From Candidatus Poribacteria bacterium (lineage in GTDB: Bacteria > Poribacteria > WGA-4E > WGA-3G): a DNA stretch of 53,876 bases. How positions within the stretch are numbered: position 1 is the stretch's first letter; each line of letters begins with the position of its first letter. A program made the position numbers and the translations under genes. Below the pieces are notes generated by a model. That model had not been told where the DNA came from. It made no database searches and saw only the letters and a list, made by a program, of their open reading frames with translations. Below are positions 26,936 through 36,394 of the stretch, piece after piece. The stretch covers positions 1-53,876 of the forward strand of contig PYJA01000064.1 of NCBI GenBank assembly GCA_003635185.1. The letters are read 5' to 3'.

Positions 26936-27466
26936 TCAGTCGTTAGATTTTGTAGGTCGTTTATGTAAGAGTTCTTCAACTGTTTTGCCTCGAATCCGTG
27001 CAACTTCGTTGACATCCTTGAGGTTTCTCAAGCCGATCATCGTTGCTTCAGCGATATTCTTGACATTTCTTGAAGAGAGACATTTTGTAAGTGCATCGCG
27101 AACACCTGCGTATTCCAAAATTGCACGCGTAGCATGCCCAGCAATGATACCGGTGCCAGGGCGGGCCGGTTTAAGCAAGACTTTAGCAGATTTGAATTCA
27201 CTGATAATTTCATGCGGAAGTGTGCCATCAACCAAAGGGACACGTATCAGGTTTTTCTTCGCATCCGCAATACTTTTTCCTACTGCACCAGCAATTTCAC
27301 TTGCACTACCAAAACCGATTCCAACAATGCCATCTCGATTGCCGACAACAGAGAGGGTATTAAAACTCGGAGTTCTCCTCCCTTTACCGACACGCATGAC
27401 CCGATTTATGGCAATGGGTCGCTCTTCAAATTCAAAATCGTCAGGATTGATTTTCTCTTTTTGCAA
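26936..27466 (-). CDS. rpsE: Small-subunit ribosomal protein uS5
   Basis: 176 aa. The double-stranded RNA-binding domain shows INRVMRVGKGRRTPSFNTLS. The second domain carries PARPGTGIIAGHATRAILE. S5 contributes to decoding accuracy at the 30S shoulder. The order rplR-rpsE is standard. Confidence 0.97.
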   Translation of the reverse strand: MQKEKINPDDFEFEERPIAINRVMRVGKGRRTPSFNTLSVVGNRDGIVGIGFGSASEIAGAVGKSIADAKKNLIRVPLVDGTLPHEIISEFKSAKVLLKPARPGTGIIAGHATRAILEYAGVRDALTKCLSSRNVKNIAEATMIGLRNLKDVNEVARIRGKTVEELLHKRPTKSND

Positions 27467-27499
27467 AAAAGCCTCCTCTCAAGGGATGAGCATGGACTA

Positions 27500-27859
27500 T
27501 TAAAACTTAAGCCCGCCTTCCCTTGCAGCTTCAGCGAGGGCTTTGACCCGACCATGATAAAGATAACCGCCGCGGTCGAAGATAACTCCCTCAATCTGAT
27601 GTTCCTTTGCCTTTTGTGCGATGAGCTGACCAACGCTTTGAGCAACCTGGACCTTCCCCCCCTCAGAGGTATTTCCTTTTAATTCAGGGGATAAACTGGA
27701 AGCATGTGCAAGCGTTTTGCCATTCTCATCATCAATTATTTGGGCATAAATATGTTTTAAACTTCTATTGACAGAGAGCCGAGGGCGTTGACTCGTGCCG
27801 CTAATCTTGCGGCGAACTCTTTTCTTTCGGCGGAGATGGCTCATCTGTTTTCTTTTCAT
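27500..27859 (-). CDS. rplR: Large-subunit ribosomal protein uL18
   Basis: 119 aa from the ATG at 27859. The frame is open further upstream, but this start gives the normal L18 length. The basic N-terminus ([14 protein letters not shown] at 6-19) leads into [20 protein letters not shown] and ends [11 protein letters not shown]18 anchors 5S rRNA. A family A repeat sits between it and rplF. Confidence 0.95.
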   Translation of the reverse strand: MKRKQMSHLRRKKRVRRKISGTSQRPRLSVNRSLKHIYAQIIDDENGKTLAHASSLSPELKGNTSEGGKVQVAQSVGQLIAQKAKEHQIEGVIFDRGGYLYHGRVKALAEAAREGGLKF

Positions 27860-27900
27860 CTTTTCCAACGGATTTCCTCCGGCAGCTAAATCTTTTTTAA

Positions 27901-27956
27901 AGTAGCACAATCTGTTAGATTGTGCCTGTGAATGCGCAAACTGGAAGTGGACGCTA
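27901..27956. repeat. Family A repeat inside the spc operon
   Basis: TAGCACAATCTGTTAGATTGTG is followed by a partial second palindrome (GCGCAAACTGG) and a closing GCTAC. It occupies the rplF-rplR spacer, so it would be transcribed within a ribosomal protein mRNA. Confidence 0.65.
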
Positions 27957-27974
27957 CAAAAATGTCACTATAAA

Positions 27975-28541
27975 TTAGCCTGCAACCTTTCCTTCTTTGT
28001 CGCGGACCCGCTCACCATCGTAACGTATACCTTTACAAGGTTTATAGACTTCAGGTTTTTTAACTTGACGTATAGAAGCTGCAACTTGCCCGACAACTTG
28101 TTTATCGATTCCACTCACTACAATAGGTATGTGTGCCTGACCGTCTATATTCTCTGGCGGTTCAACAGTCAATGTGATTCCTTCTGGTGGCGTGAAAGTT
28201 ACAGAATGTGAATACCCAACATCAAGCGTCAAAATATTCTGACGATTAACCTCGGCACGATAACCTGTACCTACGACGCGCAATTTTTTCTCAAAGCCTT
28301 CCGAAACACCGGTCACCATGTTCGCAATCAGGCTGCGTGCTAAACCGTGCAACGCTTTTTGCTGTTTCTCATCGTTCGAACGTGTGATGTTTATAACGTT
28401 CTCTTCTATATTTGCATCAATTCCTTGTGGGATAATCCAATTCAATGAGCCTTTAGGTCCCTCTATCTCTATCTCACTGTTGTTGAAAGCGACTTTCACA
28501 GAACTCGGAATTGGAATCGGAATTTGTCCAATGCGTGACAT
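27975..28541 (-). CDS. rplF: Large-subunit ribosomal protein uL6
   Basis: 188 aa. It starts MSRIGQIPIPIPSSVKVAF. The C-terminal domain has PEVYKPCKGIRYDGERVRDK, which contacts the sarcin-ricin loop. It is complete and a little longer than the common 175-180 aa. It lies between rpsH and rplR in standard order. Confidence 0.97.
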   Translation of the reverse strand: MSRIGQIPIPIPSSVKVAFNNSEIEIEGPKGSLNWIIPQGIDANIEENVINITRSNDEKQQKALHGLARSLIANMVTGVSEGFEKKLRVVGTGYRAEVNRQNILTLDVGYSHSVTFTPPEGITLTVEPPENIDGQAHIPIVVSGIDKQVVGQVAASIRQVKKPEVYKPCKGIRYDGERVRDKEGKVAG

Positions 28542-28601
28542 TCTATTTCTCCAATTAAATTTTGAACTTGCAAGGACGCTATGAAGTACGCAGTACTTTA
28601 A

Positions 28602-29003
28602 TTACCAAACATAGCAAAGGATTTCGCCACCGATTTTGGCACGTCTACACTCTATTGAGGTTTTGACTCCTTGCGATGTTGAAAGAATCGCAATCCCCAA
28701 GTCACCAAAAACGCGTGGTACCTTGTCTGACTTTGTGTAAACGCGTCTTCCGGGTTTGCTGATTCGCTTCAGATTGGTAATAGCTTTTTCTTTATTATTT
28801 GCGCCGTATTTCAGGTAGATACGTATAATCCCCTGTTTCCCGTCCTCAATTAAACGATAGTTTCGGACAAAACCTTCTTCAGACAAGATACGGGCAATCT
28901 CTAATTTTACCTTAGATGCTGACACCTCAACGCGCTCATGCCCAGCCATATTAGCATTCCGTATCCGCGTCAACATATCTGCGATCGGGTCAGTCATTGA
29001 CAT
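28602..29003 (-). CDS. rpsH: Small-subunit ribosomal protein uS8
   Basis: 133 aa. [20 protein letters not shown] at the start and [19 protein letters not shown] near the C-terminus are diagnostic. S8 binds the central domain of 16S rRNA and commonly represses the spc operon. It lies 15 bases after rpsN. Confidence 0.97.
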   Translation of the reverse strand: MSMTDPIADMLTRIRNANMAGHERVEVSASKVKLEIARILSEEGFVRNYRLIEDGKQGIIRIYLKYGANNKEKAITNLKRISKPGRRVYTKSDKVPRVFGDLGIAILSTSQGVKTSIECRRAKIGGEILCYVW

Positions 29004-29018
29004 TAAAAAATCTCCTTC

Positions 29019-29204
29019 TTACCAACTTGCCTTTCTTACACCGGGAATTTTCCCCGCTCGCGCAAACAGGCGAAAGCAGATACGACATAATTCAAACTTA
29101 CGCAGATACCCCCGCGCCCGGCCACAATTTTTGCAGCGGCTATATTTCCGCGTCCGAAAACGAGGGGTCTTTTTATTTCTGGCAATCCATGATTTACTTG
29201 CCAA
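29019..29204 (-). CDS. rpsZ: Small-subunit ribosomal protein uS14, type Z (zinc-binding)
   Basis: 61 aa, the short zinc form rather than the 100-aa form. The ribbon ligands are CKNC and CRIC, and the C-terminus ends [14 protein letters not shown] as in the family. It lies between rplE and rpsH. With the zinc forms of S4 and L36, it shows a zinc-replete ribosome set. Confidence 0.96.
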   Translation of the reverse strand: MASKSWIARNKKTPRFRTRKYSRCKNCGRARGYLRKFELCRICFRLFARAGKIPGVRKASW

Positions 29205-29260
29205 CTTAACTACTCCTTTGATTGTAACTTATTCGTACTAACTTGAAAAAACATAACGTG

Positions 29261-29824
29261 TTACTGACGAAAAGGCATGCCGAATTCACGTAATAGTGCC
29301 CGTGCTTCTTCATCACTTGAGGCAGTTGTCACAACTGTTACATTCATACCGCGGATATCATTCACGTTGTCATAGTCAATTTCCGGGAAGATGAGTTGCT
29401 CTGTTAAACCCAACGAGTAATTTCCACGTCCATCAAAAGCGTCGGGGGAGACACCGCGAAAATCTCGGATCTGAGGTAACACAACGTTAATCAAGCGGTT
29501 AAGAAATTCATACATTCTATTCTGCCGAAGTGTGACTTTACACCCGATTGCATCACCAGGGGTACGCGACATCTTTGACGGACCTCTGATTTTAAAGGCA
29601 GAGATAGACTTCTTCGCCCGCGTGATAATTGCGCGCTGCCCAGCAATAAGCGTCAACTCTTCAACAGCATCTTCGAGTGCTTTCGGGTTTTCCTTCGCTT
29701 CGCCGACCCCAATATTTAACGCAATTTTTTCCAACTTTGGAATCTGCATTACATTTTTGTAACTAAACTCTTTCTGCAATGCGGGGATAACTTCTGTTTG
29801 ATAAAAAGTTTTAAATTGGCTCAT
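29261..29824 (-). CDS. rplE: Large-subunit ribosomal protein uL5
   Basis: 187 aa from the ATG at 29824; a TTG one codon earlier is also in frame. [18 protein letters not shown] and the C-terminal [18 protein letters not shown] are typical. L5 binds 5S rRNA and contacts the P-site tRNA. The gap to rplX is 96 bases without visible features. Confidence 0.97.
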   Translation of the reverse strand: MSQFKTFYQTEVIPALQKEFSYKNVMQIPKLEKIALNIGVGEAKENPKALEDAVEELTLIAGQRAIITRAKKSISAFKIRGPSKMSRTPGDAIGCKVTLRQNRMYEFLNRLINVVLPQIRDFRGVSPDAFDGRGNYSLGLTEQLIFPEIDYDNVNDIRGMNVTVVTTASSDEEARALLREFGMPFRQ

Positions 29825-29920
29825 CAACCTTGTATCCTATAGCGTAATGGTTGCATAGTTGATCTTAAACAAAGACGACAGAATAAGTCGCTGATTGATA
29901 TTATCAATGTTCATATCAAT

Positions 29921-30154
29921 CTATCTTTCAACCTTTTTCAAGTTAGAGATATGAATCGTACCCTCACGTTCAACAACGCCACCTTGTCCCGTTTGATTTG
30001 GGCGCAAATGGCATTTTATAAAATGGATACCTTCAACTACAGCTCTATTTTTCTTTGGAAAAATCTCTAACACAACACCTTGCTTGCCTCGGTCTTGACC
30101 GCTCAAGACCAACACTAAATCATCTTTTTTGATATGCAGCTTTTTCTTAGACAT
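29921..30154 (-). CDS. rplX: Large-subunit ribosomal protein uL24, short form
   Basis: 77 aa against the usual 100 or so. The KOW domain is complete (KDDLVLVLSGQDRGKQGVVL), and the protein ends directly after ISNLKKVER with a TAG. About 25 C-terminal residues found in many L24 proteins are missing. The stop is TAG, and no continuation of the family sequence is seen behind it. L24 starts 50S assembly. Confidence 0.93.
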   Translation of the reverse strand: MSKKKLHIKKDDLVLVLSGQDRGKQGVVLEIFPKKNRAVVEGIHFIKCHLRPNQTGQGGVVEREGTIHISNLKKVER

Positions 30155-30165
30155 AATTTATCCTC

Positions 30166-30543
30166 CTAAATCACCTCAGGAGCGAGTGAAACAATTTTAG
30201 TGAACTTTTTTTCTCGGAGTTCACGAGCAACCGGTCCAAAAATGCGTGTTCCCATTGGATCATTATCGGGATCATCGGGTTTAAGGAGAACTGCTGCGTT
30301 TTGATCAAACTTGATATAAGAACCGTCTGAACGGCGATATTCTTTAGCTGTACGGACAACAACAGCGCGAACTACTTGCCCTGCTGTGACCTGTGTATTT
30401 GGTGCTGCCTCTTTAATACTGGCTACAATTATATCACCGACCCGTGCATAACGTCGTCGGGTACCCCCGAGTACGCTAATGCACATTAGATTTCTGGCAC
30501 CTGTATTATCGGCGCAGGTTAATCGCGTATAATTTTGAACCAT
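30166..30543 (-). CDS. rplN: Large-subunit ribosomal protein uL14
   Basis: 125 aa. [20 protein letters not shown] at the start and [20 protein letters not shown] at the end are diagnostic. It lies 11 bases before rplX and 19 after rpsQ in the standard order. Confidence 0.97.
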   Translation of the reverse strand: MVQNYTRLTCADNTGARNLMCISVLGGTRRRYARVGDIIVASIKEAAPNTQVTAGQVVRAVVVRTAKEYRRSDGSYIKFDQNAAVLLKPDDPDNDPMGTRIFGPVARELREKKFTKIVSLAPEVI

Positions 30544-30562
30544 TGCCGTCCCTTCCTTCCAC

Positions 30563-30859
30563 TTAATCAGTAGCAGCCTGTGCTGCTGATATTATAGATT
30601 GCACCCGCCATCGTTTACGCTTACTCAACGGGCGGCTTTCAACCACCTGTACAACATCGCCTACTTTACAATTATTCTGTTCGTCGTGTGCCAGGATCTT
30701 TTTTGTTGAGCGCACAACTTTTTTGTAAAGCGGGTGTTGATAACTCCGAACAATCGCTACGTTGACAGTTTTTTCCATTCGGTCACCGACAACCGTACCG
30801 ATTCGGATTTTTCGGTGTCTTCGTTTATCCACGTTCAATTTATCCTTATTCTTGGACAT
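30563..30859 (-). CDS. rpsQ: Small-subunit ribosomal protein uS17
   Basis: 98 aa. The OB-fold core shows [18 protein letters not shown] and [20 protein letters not shown]. It has a basic N-terminal extension of about 15 residues. A 95-base spacer separates it from rpmC. Confidence 0.96.
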   Translation of the reverse strand: MSKNKDKLNVDKRRHRKIRIGTVVGDRMEKTVNVAIVRSYQHPLYKKVVRSTKKILAHDEQNNCKVGDVVQVVESRPLSKRKRWRVQSIISAAQAATD

Positions 30860-30954
30860 TGGTATAAGGCATTTTTCTTCTAAACACTTTTCTGATTCCG
30901 AACAGATGTGTGTATAGTTGAAACAGCCCCAACGATATTGTCCTATCTCAATTC

Positions 30955-31155
30955 TTAATCTTGAGATTCTAATTCTCGAGCGCGTAGCACAGTTTTCACA
31001 CGAGCAATATCTCTCCGAATTTTCCCGGGGAGACTTGTGTCTTCTAACTGCCCTAAGATACCTCGGGTTCTTTGGTTAAAAAGATTCTCTTTAAGAGATT
31101 CTAATTCGTTTTCCAATTCTTGAGTTGAACTGGTTTGTAACTCATGAGCTTTCAT
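30955..31155 (-). CDS. rpmC: Large-subunit ribosomal protein uL29
   Basis: 66 aa, a two-helix protein at the exit tunnel rim. It begins MKAHELQTSSTQELENEL and ends with the family block IRRDIARVKTVLRAREL. Three bases separate it from the rplP stop. Confidence 0.95.
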   Translation of the reverse strand: MKAHELQTSSTQELENELESLKENLFNQRTRGILGQLEDTSLPGKIRRDIARVKTVLRARELESQD

Positions 31156-31158
31156 ATA

Positions 31159-31572
31159 TTACACCTCATCCCGCGCGACAAATTTCGTCTTAATAGGAAA
31201 TTTGTGAGCTGCACGTTCCATCGCTCCTTTGGCATCTTCGCGGGAAACACCACTTAATTCATATATGATTCGCCCAGGTTTAACAACGGCGACCCAAAAT
31301 TCTGGAGCCCCTTTTCCGCCGCCCATCCGCGTTTCAGCAGGTTTTTTACTAACGGGCTTGTGAGGAAATATCTTGATCCAGATTTTTCCACCGCGACGGA
31401 CGTGTCGTGTAATGGCAACTCGTCCGGATTCAATTTGGTTGCTTGTTATCCAGCCGGCTTCCATTGCTTGTAACCCGTATTCGCCGAAGTTGATCTGTGA
31501 ACCGCTGCGCGGTTTTCCTCTACGTTTTCCACGGTGCACCTTCCGATGCATCACCCGTTTCGGCATTAACAT
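31159..31572 (-). CDS. rplP: Large-subunit ribosomal protein uL16
   Basis: 137 aa from the ATG at 31572, eight bases after AAGGAG; an ATG two codons earlier is too close to it. [20 protein letters not shown] and [20 protein letters not shown] are diagnostic. L16 lies near the A-site and completes the peptidyl-transferase centre. Confidence 0.97.
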   Translation of the reverse strand: MLMPKRVMHRKVHRGKRRGKPRSGSQINFGEYGLQAMEAGWITSNQIESGRVAITRHVRRGGKIWIKIFPHKPVSKKPAETRMGGGKGAPEFWVAVVKPGRIIYELSGVSREDAKGAMERAAHKFPIKTKFVARDEV

Positions 31573-31627
31573 TTGCATTACTCCTTAAATCAGTTTGTAA
31601 ACACACGCGCAAAGTAATCGCATTGGT

Positions 31628-32479
31628 TTAATTATCTTCCCGCCTGTCGTTTTGTCTTTGCTGTCTCCGTCTACCCCGTTGTCTGCCCGTGGTAGTGCGG
31701 TTATTCCGCTGCCGATTTCCAGATCGTTGATCTCCCGTATTACTTTGTCTACCACTGCCCGTATTGCTTTGTCTACCACTGCCCGTATTGCTTTGTCTAC
31801 CACTCTGTTGACGGCGGGAGCGAGTACTTGATTCCTCACTTAACGCTTCTGGTACACCGAGGATTTCACCTTTGAAAATCCAAGTTTTAACACCGATTTT
31901 CCCATAAGTTGTATTAGCTTCAGTGAACCCATAGTCAACGTTGGCTCTGAGCGTATGCAACGGCACTCGTCCTTCAAGACTGGATTCGGAACGGGCTATC
32001 TCTTTACCGTCAAGCCTACCGCTGACCATAATTTTAACGCCTTGCGCTCCAGCTTGCATGGCATCAGCGATTTTGCGGCGCATAGCCTGCTTAAAACTGA
32101 TGCGGCGTTCAATTTGGGTTGCAACAGCTTCAGCGAGGAGTTGGGCATCAAGTTCTGGAACTTTTATTTCCATAACCTCAATTTTTACTGGGCGCCCAAT
32201 AAGTTTCTCAAGTTCCGCTTTTAATCTTTCTGCATCTACTCCTCGACGCCCGATCACAATACCGGGCCTCGCGGTATGTATATAAATGGTGCATTTTTCA
32301 GCAACACGTTCAACTTCGATTCGCGAAACCCCAGCACGTTCTAACTGTTCTTTGATATATCGCTGAATCTGAAAATCTTCATGTAGCCATTTCGCATAAT
32401 CGCGATCACTATACCACTTTGAATCCCACGTCTCAATTATTCCTAAGCGTAACCCACGCGGGTGAGTTTTTTGTCCCAC
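31628..32479 (-). CDS. rpsC: Small-subunit ribosomal protein uS3 with a long repetitive tail
   Basis: 283 aa; typical S3 is about 210-240. It has MGQKTHPRGLRLGIIETWDS, the KH domain with RPGIVIGRRGVDAERLK, and the C-terminal S3 domain ending near GEILGVPEAL (about residue 215). The last roughly 65 residues are low in complexity and rich in Arg, Gln, Asn and Gly, with three copies of an 8-residue SGRQSNTG-type unit encoded by 24-bp DNA repeats. The tail would lie on the solvent side at the mRNA entry. Confidence 0.95.
   Translation of the reverse strand: MGQKTHPRGLRLGIIETWDSKWYSDRDYAKWLHEDFQIQRYIKEQLERAGVSRIEVERVAEKCTIYIHTARPGIVIGRRGVDAERLKAELEKLIGRPVKIEVMEIKVPELDAQLLAEAVATQIERRISFKQAMRRKIADAMQAGAQGVKIMVSGRLDGKEIARSESSLEGRVPLHTLRANVDYGFTEANTTYGKIGVKTWIFKGEILGVPEALSEESSTRSRRQQSGRQSNTGSGRQSNTGSGRQSNTGDQRSGNRQRNNRTTTGRQRGRRRQQRQNDRREDN
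31734..31805. repeat. Three tandem 24-bp repeats in the rpsC 3' end
   Basis: The unit CCCGTATTGCTTTGTCTACC plus ACTG is repeated at 31734, 31758 and 31782 with one or two changes. Being a multiple of three it keeps the frame and can expand or shrink by slippage. Confidence 0.9.
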
Positions 32480-32539
32480 ATAAACCTCCTGTTGGACACT
32501 ACCCTATATATTATTTCGGAGGACATGTTGTGGTATTGA

Positions 32540-32893
32540 TTACTCACCATCATCTTCACTCTCCTCATCCACGACAACAGTGATATGGCTTTGACGTTTA
32601 AAAATTCGATTTGCCATACCTCGTGCGCGGGGGCGTATCCATTTACGTGTAATTCCTTCATCAACACGGATCTCTTTAACGTACAAATTAGCGACTTCTA
32701 CTGCAGGCTCCTGGTATTGGATGTTCGCTGCAGCAGATTGAATCAGCTTATAAATTATTGGTGCTGCTGCTTTATGTGTAAAGAGCAGTTGATTCAACGC
32801 ATCGTCAACATATTGATTCCTAACTAAGTCGGCAACAAGACGCGCTTTTCGCGGTGCTACCGAAGCGTTCCGAATCTTTGCCCTTCCTTCCAT
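32540..32893 (-). CDS. rplV: Large-subunit ribosomal protein uL22
   Basis: 117 aa. NASVAPRKARLVADLVRNQ at the start and PRARGMANRIFKRQSHITVV near the end are diagnostic, with the latter forming the loop that lines the exit tunnel. It ends in an acidic tail (EESEDDGE). Confidence 0.97.
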   Translation of the reverse strand: MEGRAKIRNASVAPRKARLVADLVRNQYVDDALNQLLFTHKAAAPIIYKLIQSAAANIQYQEPAVEVANLYVKEIRVDEGITRKWIRPRARGMANRIFKRQSHITVVVDEESEDDGE

Positions 32894-33029
32894 TAGTTTC
32901 TCCTAACAAAACTTTAGACACAAACTTGTGTGCAATGTTTTGCTTTGTATTATTTATAACAATGTATCAGATAGTAAGTGCGTCTAATGTCAGAAGCACT
33001 CAATTTACAATATGAATATAATATAAAAA

Positions 33030-33302
33030 TTATCTTCTCGTTGAACCGCCTGCGTGAGAACGAAAGGTCCGAGTCGGCGCAAATTCCCCGAGTTTATGAC
33101 CAACCATATTTTCTGTGATATATACAGGAAAAAACTTCTTTCCGTTATGAATCGCGACGGTATGCCCAACAAATTCTGGTGTAATAGTGGAACTTCGTGC
33201 CCACGTGCGAATCACACGTTTGCTACCAGATTGCTCCATTTCTGCTATGTGCTTAGCGAGTTTTGCGTCAACATAAGGACCTTTTTTAATAGAACGCGGC
33301 AT
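33030..33302 (-). CDS. rpsS: Small-subunit ribosomal protein uS19
   Basis: 90 aa from the ATG at 33302, with AAAGGAGAG upstream; a TTG one codon earlier is unlikely. [19 protein letters not shown] and [19 protein letters not shown] are diagnostic. A 136-base spacer with no visible feature separates it from rplV. Confidence 0.97.
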   Translation of the reverse strand: MPRSIKKGPYVDAKLAKHIAEMEQSGSKRVIRTWARSSTITPEFVGHTVAIHNGKKFFPVYITENMVGHKLGEFAPTRTFRSHAGGSTRR

Positions 33303-33356
33303 CAATTCTCTCCTTTTAACTTTACCTGTGTATGAGAAGGATAAGTGTGAAAACCA

Positions 33357-34172
33357 TTATTTACGCCTTCCCATAATATACTGACCAGATTTCTTTTTTG
33401 GGTTTCGCGTCTTATACCCTTTCGTCGGCACCCCCCAAGGTGTAACAGGATGTCTACCACCGGAACTTTTGCCTTCACCACCGCCATGTGGATGGTCAAC
33501 TGGATTCATTGCAACACCTCGAACCTTTGGGCGTTTTCCTAACCATCTTGAACGACCCGCTTTACCGATAACAATAGTCGTAACATTTCCAACTTGCCCG
33601 AGAGTTGCCATGGCATTTACGGGGACAAGCCTCACTTCACCCGAAGGCAGACGAATTCGGGCATATTTACCTTCACGATCAACCAACTGTGCTGCGCTAC
33701 CCGCACTACGGACGAGTTGCCCACCTTTCCCCGGCTTCATCTCTATATTATGGACTGAAGAACCCAACGGGATATTCTCAAGAGGTAAAGCATTTCCGAC
33801 TTTGATTTCTGCGTCCGGTCCAGATGTAACACTGTCGCCAACTCGAAGGCCAACCGGGGCAAGGATATACCGCTTTTCACCGTCCGCGTAGTGAAGCAAG
33901 GCAATATGTGCAGAACGGTTCGGATCATATTCAATTGCTGCAACCTTTGCGGGAATACCGAATTTATCTCGTTTAAAATCAATAACGCGATATCGGCGTT
34001 TGTGTCCGCCGCCCCGCCGCCGCACTGTTATACGGCCATTATTATTGCGCCCGGCTTTTTGTTTGCCGCCCTTGACAAGTGATTTCTCTGGCTTCTGGCG
34101 CGTAATTTCTTCAAATGTATACCCAGTCATGAACCGACGACTCGGTGTGATAGGTTTATATGTTTTTGCCAC
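33357..34172 (-). CDS. rplB: Large-subunit ribosomal protein uL2
   Basis: 271 aa. The RNA-binding OB domain and SH3 domain are complete, and the C-terminal stretch [20 protein letters not shown] contains the conserved His needed for peptidyl-transferase activity. It sits between rplW and rpsS. Confidence 0.98.
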   Translation of the reverse strand: MAKTYKPITPSRRFMTGYTFEEITRQKPEKSLVKGGKQKAGRNNNGRITVRRRGGGHKRRYRVIDFKRDKFGIPAKVAAIEYDPNRSAHIALLHYADGEKRYILAPVGLRVGDSVTSGPDAEIKVGNALPLENIPLGSSVHNIEMKPGKGGQLVRSAGSAAQLVDREGKYARIRLPSGEVRLVPVNAMATLGQVGNVTTIVIGKAGRSRWLGKRPKVRGVAMNPVDHPHGGGEGKSSGGRHPVTPWGVPTKGYKTRNPKKKSGQYIMGRRK

Positions 34173-34251
34173 TCTTAATTCCTCTTGTTAAACATTCTTT
34201 CATGAAACCTTGTGATTCGCACGCGGCACTACACATGCACGAAAACAGAAT

Positions 34252-34551
34252 TTAGATATTTTCAAAGATTGATATCCGAATACCTTCTTCCACGGTAATA
34301 ATAGCTTTTTTCCAATGGGGGCGTCGTCCGCGTTGATAACGGTTCATTCTCCCTTTGATTTTGCCCTGTACTTGCATCGTGTGGACATTCAGGATATTCC
34401 CTTTAAGGTCAAACAATTCCTCAGCAGCACGGCGAATATCTTTTTTCGTTGCGTCTCGACTGACAACAAACGAGTACTTATTACTCTCCCGGAGGAATGT
34501 GCTTTTTTCTGTAATGTGAGGTCTTAAAATAATTGAATATTTATCTTTCAT
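34252..34551 (-). CDS. rplW: Large-subunit ribosomal protein uL23
   Basis: 99 aa from the ATG at 34551, four bases after rplD; the frame is open upstream but that part is the shadow of rplD. MKDKYSIILRPHITEKSTFL and QGKIKGRMNRYQRGRRPHWK are diagnostic. L23 is the docking site for SRP and trigger factor. Confidence 0.96.
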   Translation of the reverse strand: MKDKYSIILRPHITEKSTFLRESNKYSFVVSRDATKKDIRRAAEELFDLKGNILNVHTMQVQGKIKGRMNRYQRGRRPHWKKAIITVEEGIRISIFENI

Positions 34552-34555
34552 AAGA

Positions 34556-35191
34556 TTAACCTTCGGAACGGACGAATTTCGCTTCCAATTTTTCTGCGGC
34601 ACGCTCAGTAATAACAAGTTTGTCATGCCACAACACTTCGTATATATTAAGCATATCCCAGGTACAACTATTAACCTGTGGAATATTCCGTAGGGAAAGA
34701 TAGATATTTGGGTTGTGTTCACCGAGAACGAACAGCACCTTTCCCTCTAAGTTCAATGCGTTCAGGACTGACACAATCTCTTTTGTTCGCGGACGTTCAA
34801 GTGTGAAATCTTCAATTAGGACACACTGTTCATTTTGAAACCGATCAGCAAGGGCACTTTTTAAACCGAGCCGACGGACCTGCTTAGGGGTGTGCTGACG
34901 ATAACTGCGAGGTTTCGGACCAAATGCGACACCACCGTGTACTCGAATTGGGGATCCTGCATCACCTACACGCGCTCTACCAGTTCCCTTTTGGCGGTAC
35001 AATTTCCTACCGCTTCCGGTGACTTCACTCCGACTTTTCGCTGAAGCAGTACCACGCCTCTGGTTAGCAAGATATGCCACCACGCATTGGTGTACCACAG
35101 CTGTATTTACCTCAGCATGTGTAAATGAGTCTGCAAGGTCTTTTTCGCGAAGCACCTCTCCTGAACGATTGTGTACATTTAAAGTTGCCAT
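34556..35191 (-). CDS. rplD: Large-subunit ribosomal protein uL4
   Basis: 211 aa. RQKGTGRARVGDAGSPIRVH and GGVAFGPKPRSYRQ form the long loop that reaches the exit tunnel. The globular part is VLREKDLADSFTH and later regions. L4 in many bacteria represses the S10 operon by acting on its leader. Confidence 0.97.
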   Translation of the reverse strand: MATLNVHNRSGEVLREKDLADSFTHAEVNTAVVHQCVVAYLANQRRGTASAKSRSEVTGSGRKLYRQKGTGRARVGDAGSPIRVHGGVAFGPKPRSYRQHTPKQVRRLGLKSALADRFQNEQCVLIEDFTLERPRTKEIVSVLNALNLEGKVLFVLGEHNPNIYLSLRNIPQVNSCTWDMLNIYEVLWHDKLVITERAAEKLEAKFVRSEG

Positions 35192-35288
35192 ATCTTTTTG
35201 TATATTCTCCGATGTCTAAACTTGGCATGAATTACCCCTGCTATCCTCTCGGAGGTGCTGGGGTAGAACATTCAAATTATTCACCAAG

Positions 35289-35945
35289 TTAACTCTCTGT
35301 AATGTTCGTTTCAGAAGCCTTAACAGCTTTCCTAATTAGAAGGAATCCATTTGGTGGTCCTGGGATTGATCCTTTAACAACCAACAAATTCCGCTCAGCG
35401 TCGGCTTGGATAACCTGTAAATTTTGGACAGTGTGTCGTTTGGCACCGTAGCGCCCCGGCATTTTCTTTCCTTTAAAAACACGGGAAGGCGTAGCACTTG
35501 CACCGATAGACCCCGGACGACGTAGGTCTTGCTCACCACCGTGGCTCTTCCTACCGCCTTTAAATCCCCAACGTTTCACAACACCAGTGAATCCGTGTCC
35601 TTTTGAAGTACCAGTTACATCTACGAGTTCACCTTCTGAAAACAGACTTGCATCAACAGTATCACCCACTGCTACCCCTTCAAGACTTTCTACGCGAAAC
35701 TCGCGTAGCACTTGTGTGGGGGGGACATCTGCTTTAGCAAAATGCCCTCGGATGGGACTGTTGAACTTGTTTTCTTTTCGTTTGCCAAACCCCAACTGAA
35801 CTGCCTGATAACCGTCCCGTTCCTGTGTTTTCACTTGAACAATTGGACATGGACCGGCTTCAATCACAGTAACCGGAACAGCCTGTCCAGACTCTTGAAA
35901 GATTTGGGTCATCCCTACTTTTCTGCCGATAATTCCGCTAATCAT
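35289..35945 (-). CDS. rplC: Large-subunit ribosomal protein uL3
   Basis: 218 aa. It starts MISGIIGRKVGMTQIFQESG. The central finger GFKGGRKSHGGEQDLRRPGS and KKMPGRYGAKRHTVQNLQVI reach the peptidyl-transferase centre. It is complete, 12 bases after rpsJ. Confidence 0.97.
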   Translation of the reverse strand: MISGIIGRKVGMTQIFQESGQAVPVTVIEAGPCPIVQVKTQERDGYQAVQLGFGKRKENKFNSPIRGHFAKADVPPTQVLREFRVESLEGVAVGDTVDASLFSEGELVDVTGTSKGHGFTGVVKRWGFKGGRKSHGGEQDLRRPGSIGASATPSRVFKGKKMPGRYGAKRHTVQNLQVIQADAERNLLVVKGSIPGPPNGFLLIRKAVKASETNITES

Positions 35946-35957
35946 CTCCTACCTCCC

Positions 35958-36269
35958 TTAGAGTAATGTGATTTTGACATCAACCCCGGCGGGGAGATCG
36001 AGCCGCATCAGCGCATCAACTGTCTTCGGGGCAGTTTCCAGAATATCCAATAACCGCTTGTGGATCCGCATCTCAAACTGTTCTCGCGATTTTTTGTCCT
36101 TGAACGTTGAACGTTGAACAGTATAGATGTGTTTCTTTGTCGGCAACGGGATCGGCCCGGAGACTCTCGCCTGCGTTTGTTTCGCGGTGACCGCAATTTG
36201 CTTTGCAGACTGATCAAGTAAACGGTGATCGAACGCTTTGAGTCTAATACGTATTTTTTGATTGTCCAT
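35958..36269 (-). CDS. rpsJ: Small-subunit ribosomal protein uS10
   Basis: 103 aa. [19 protein letters not shown] and [19 protein letters not shown] are diagnostic. S10 also pairs with NusB in antitermination. It is the first gene of the S10 operon and is preceded by a structured leader after tuf. Confidence 0.97.
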   Translation of the reverse strand: MDNQKIRIRLKAFDHRLLDQSAKQIAVTAKQTQARVSGPIPLPTKKHIYTVQRSTFKDKKSREQFEMRIHKRLLDILETAPKTVDALMRLDLPAGVDVKITLL

Positions 36270-36327
36270 CTCTTGGTTCCTTCTTTGAAAAGTAACGATG
36301 CGTCCCCTTGTGGTTTATATTTATCAA

Positions 36328-36394
36328 GTTTCTTGTCGAAACGTCTTAGCTAATTCAACTATTGTCCTATTAGCAGGACATCCCGACAAGAAAC
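36328..36394 (-). promoter_or_regulatory. Nested inverted repeats between tuf and rpsJ
   Basis: Outer arms GTTTCTTGTCG (36328-36338) and CGACAAGAAAC (36384-36394) are perfect over 11 bases. An inner hairpin TGTCCT, ATTAGC, AGGACA spans 36363-36380. It lies in the 180-base tuf-rpsJ spacer and could be a terminator, processing site or S10-operon leader control. No T tract follows on the minus strand. Confidence 0.55.

Noticed and set aside
29828-29920. Hidden C-terminal extension of L24 beyond the stop
   Set aside because: The stop is TAG, not UGA, and the following bases do not encode the usual L24 tail in any frame.
31734-31805. Tandem 24-bp repeats as a CRISPR array
   Set aside because: The repeats are contiguous with no spacers and encode an in-frame protein repeat at the end of rpsC.
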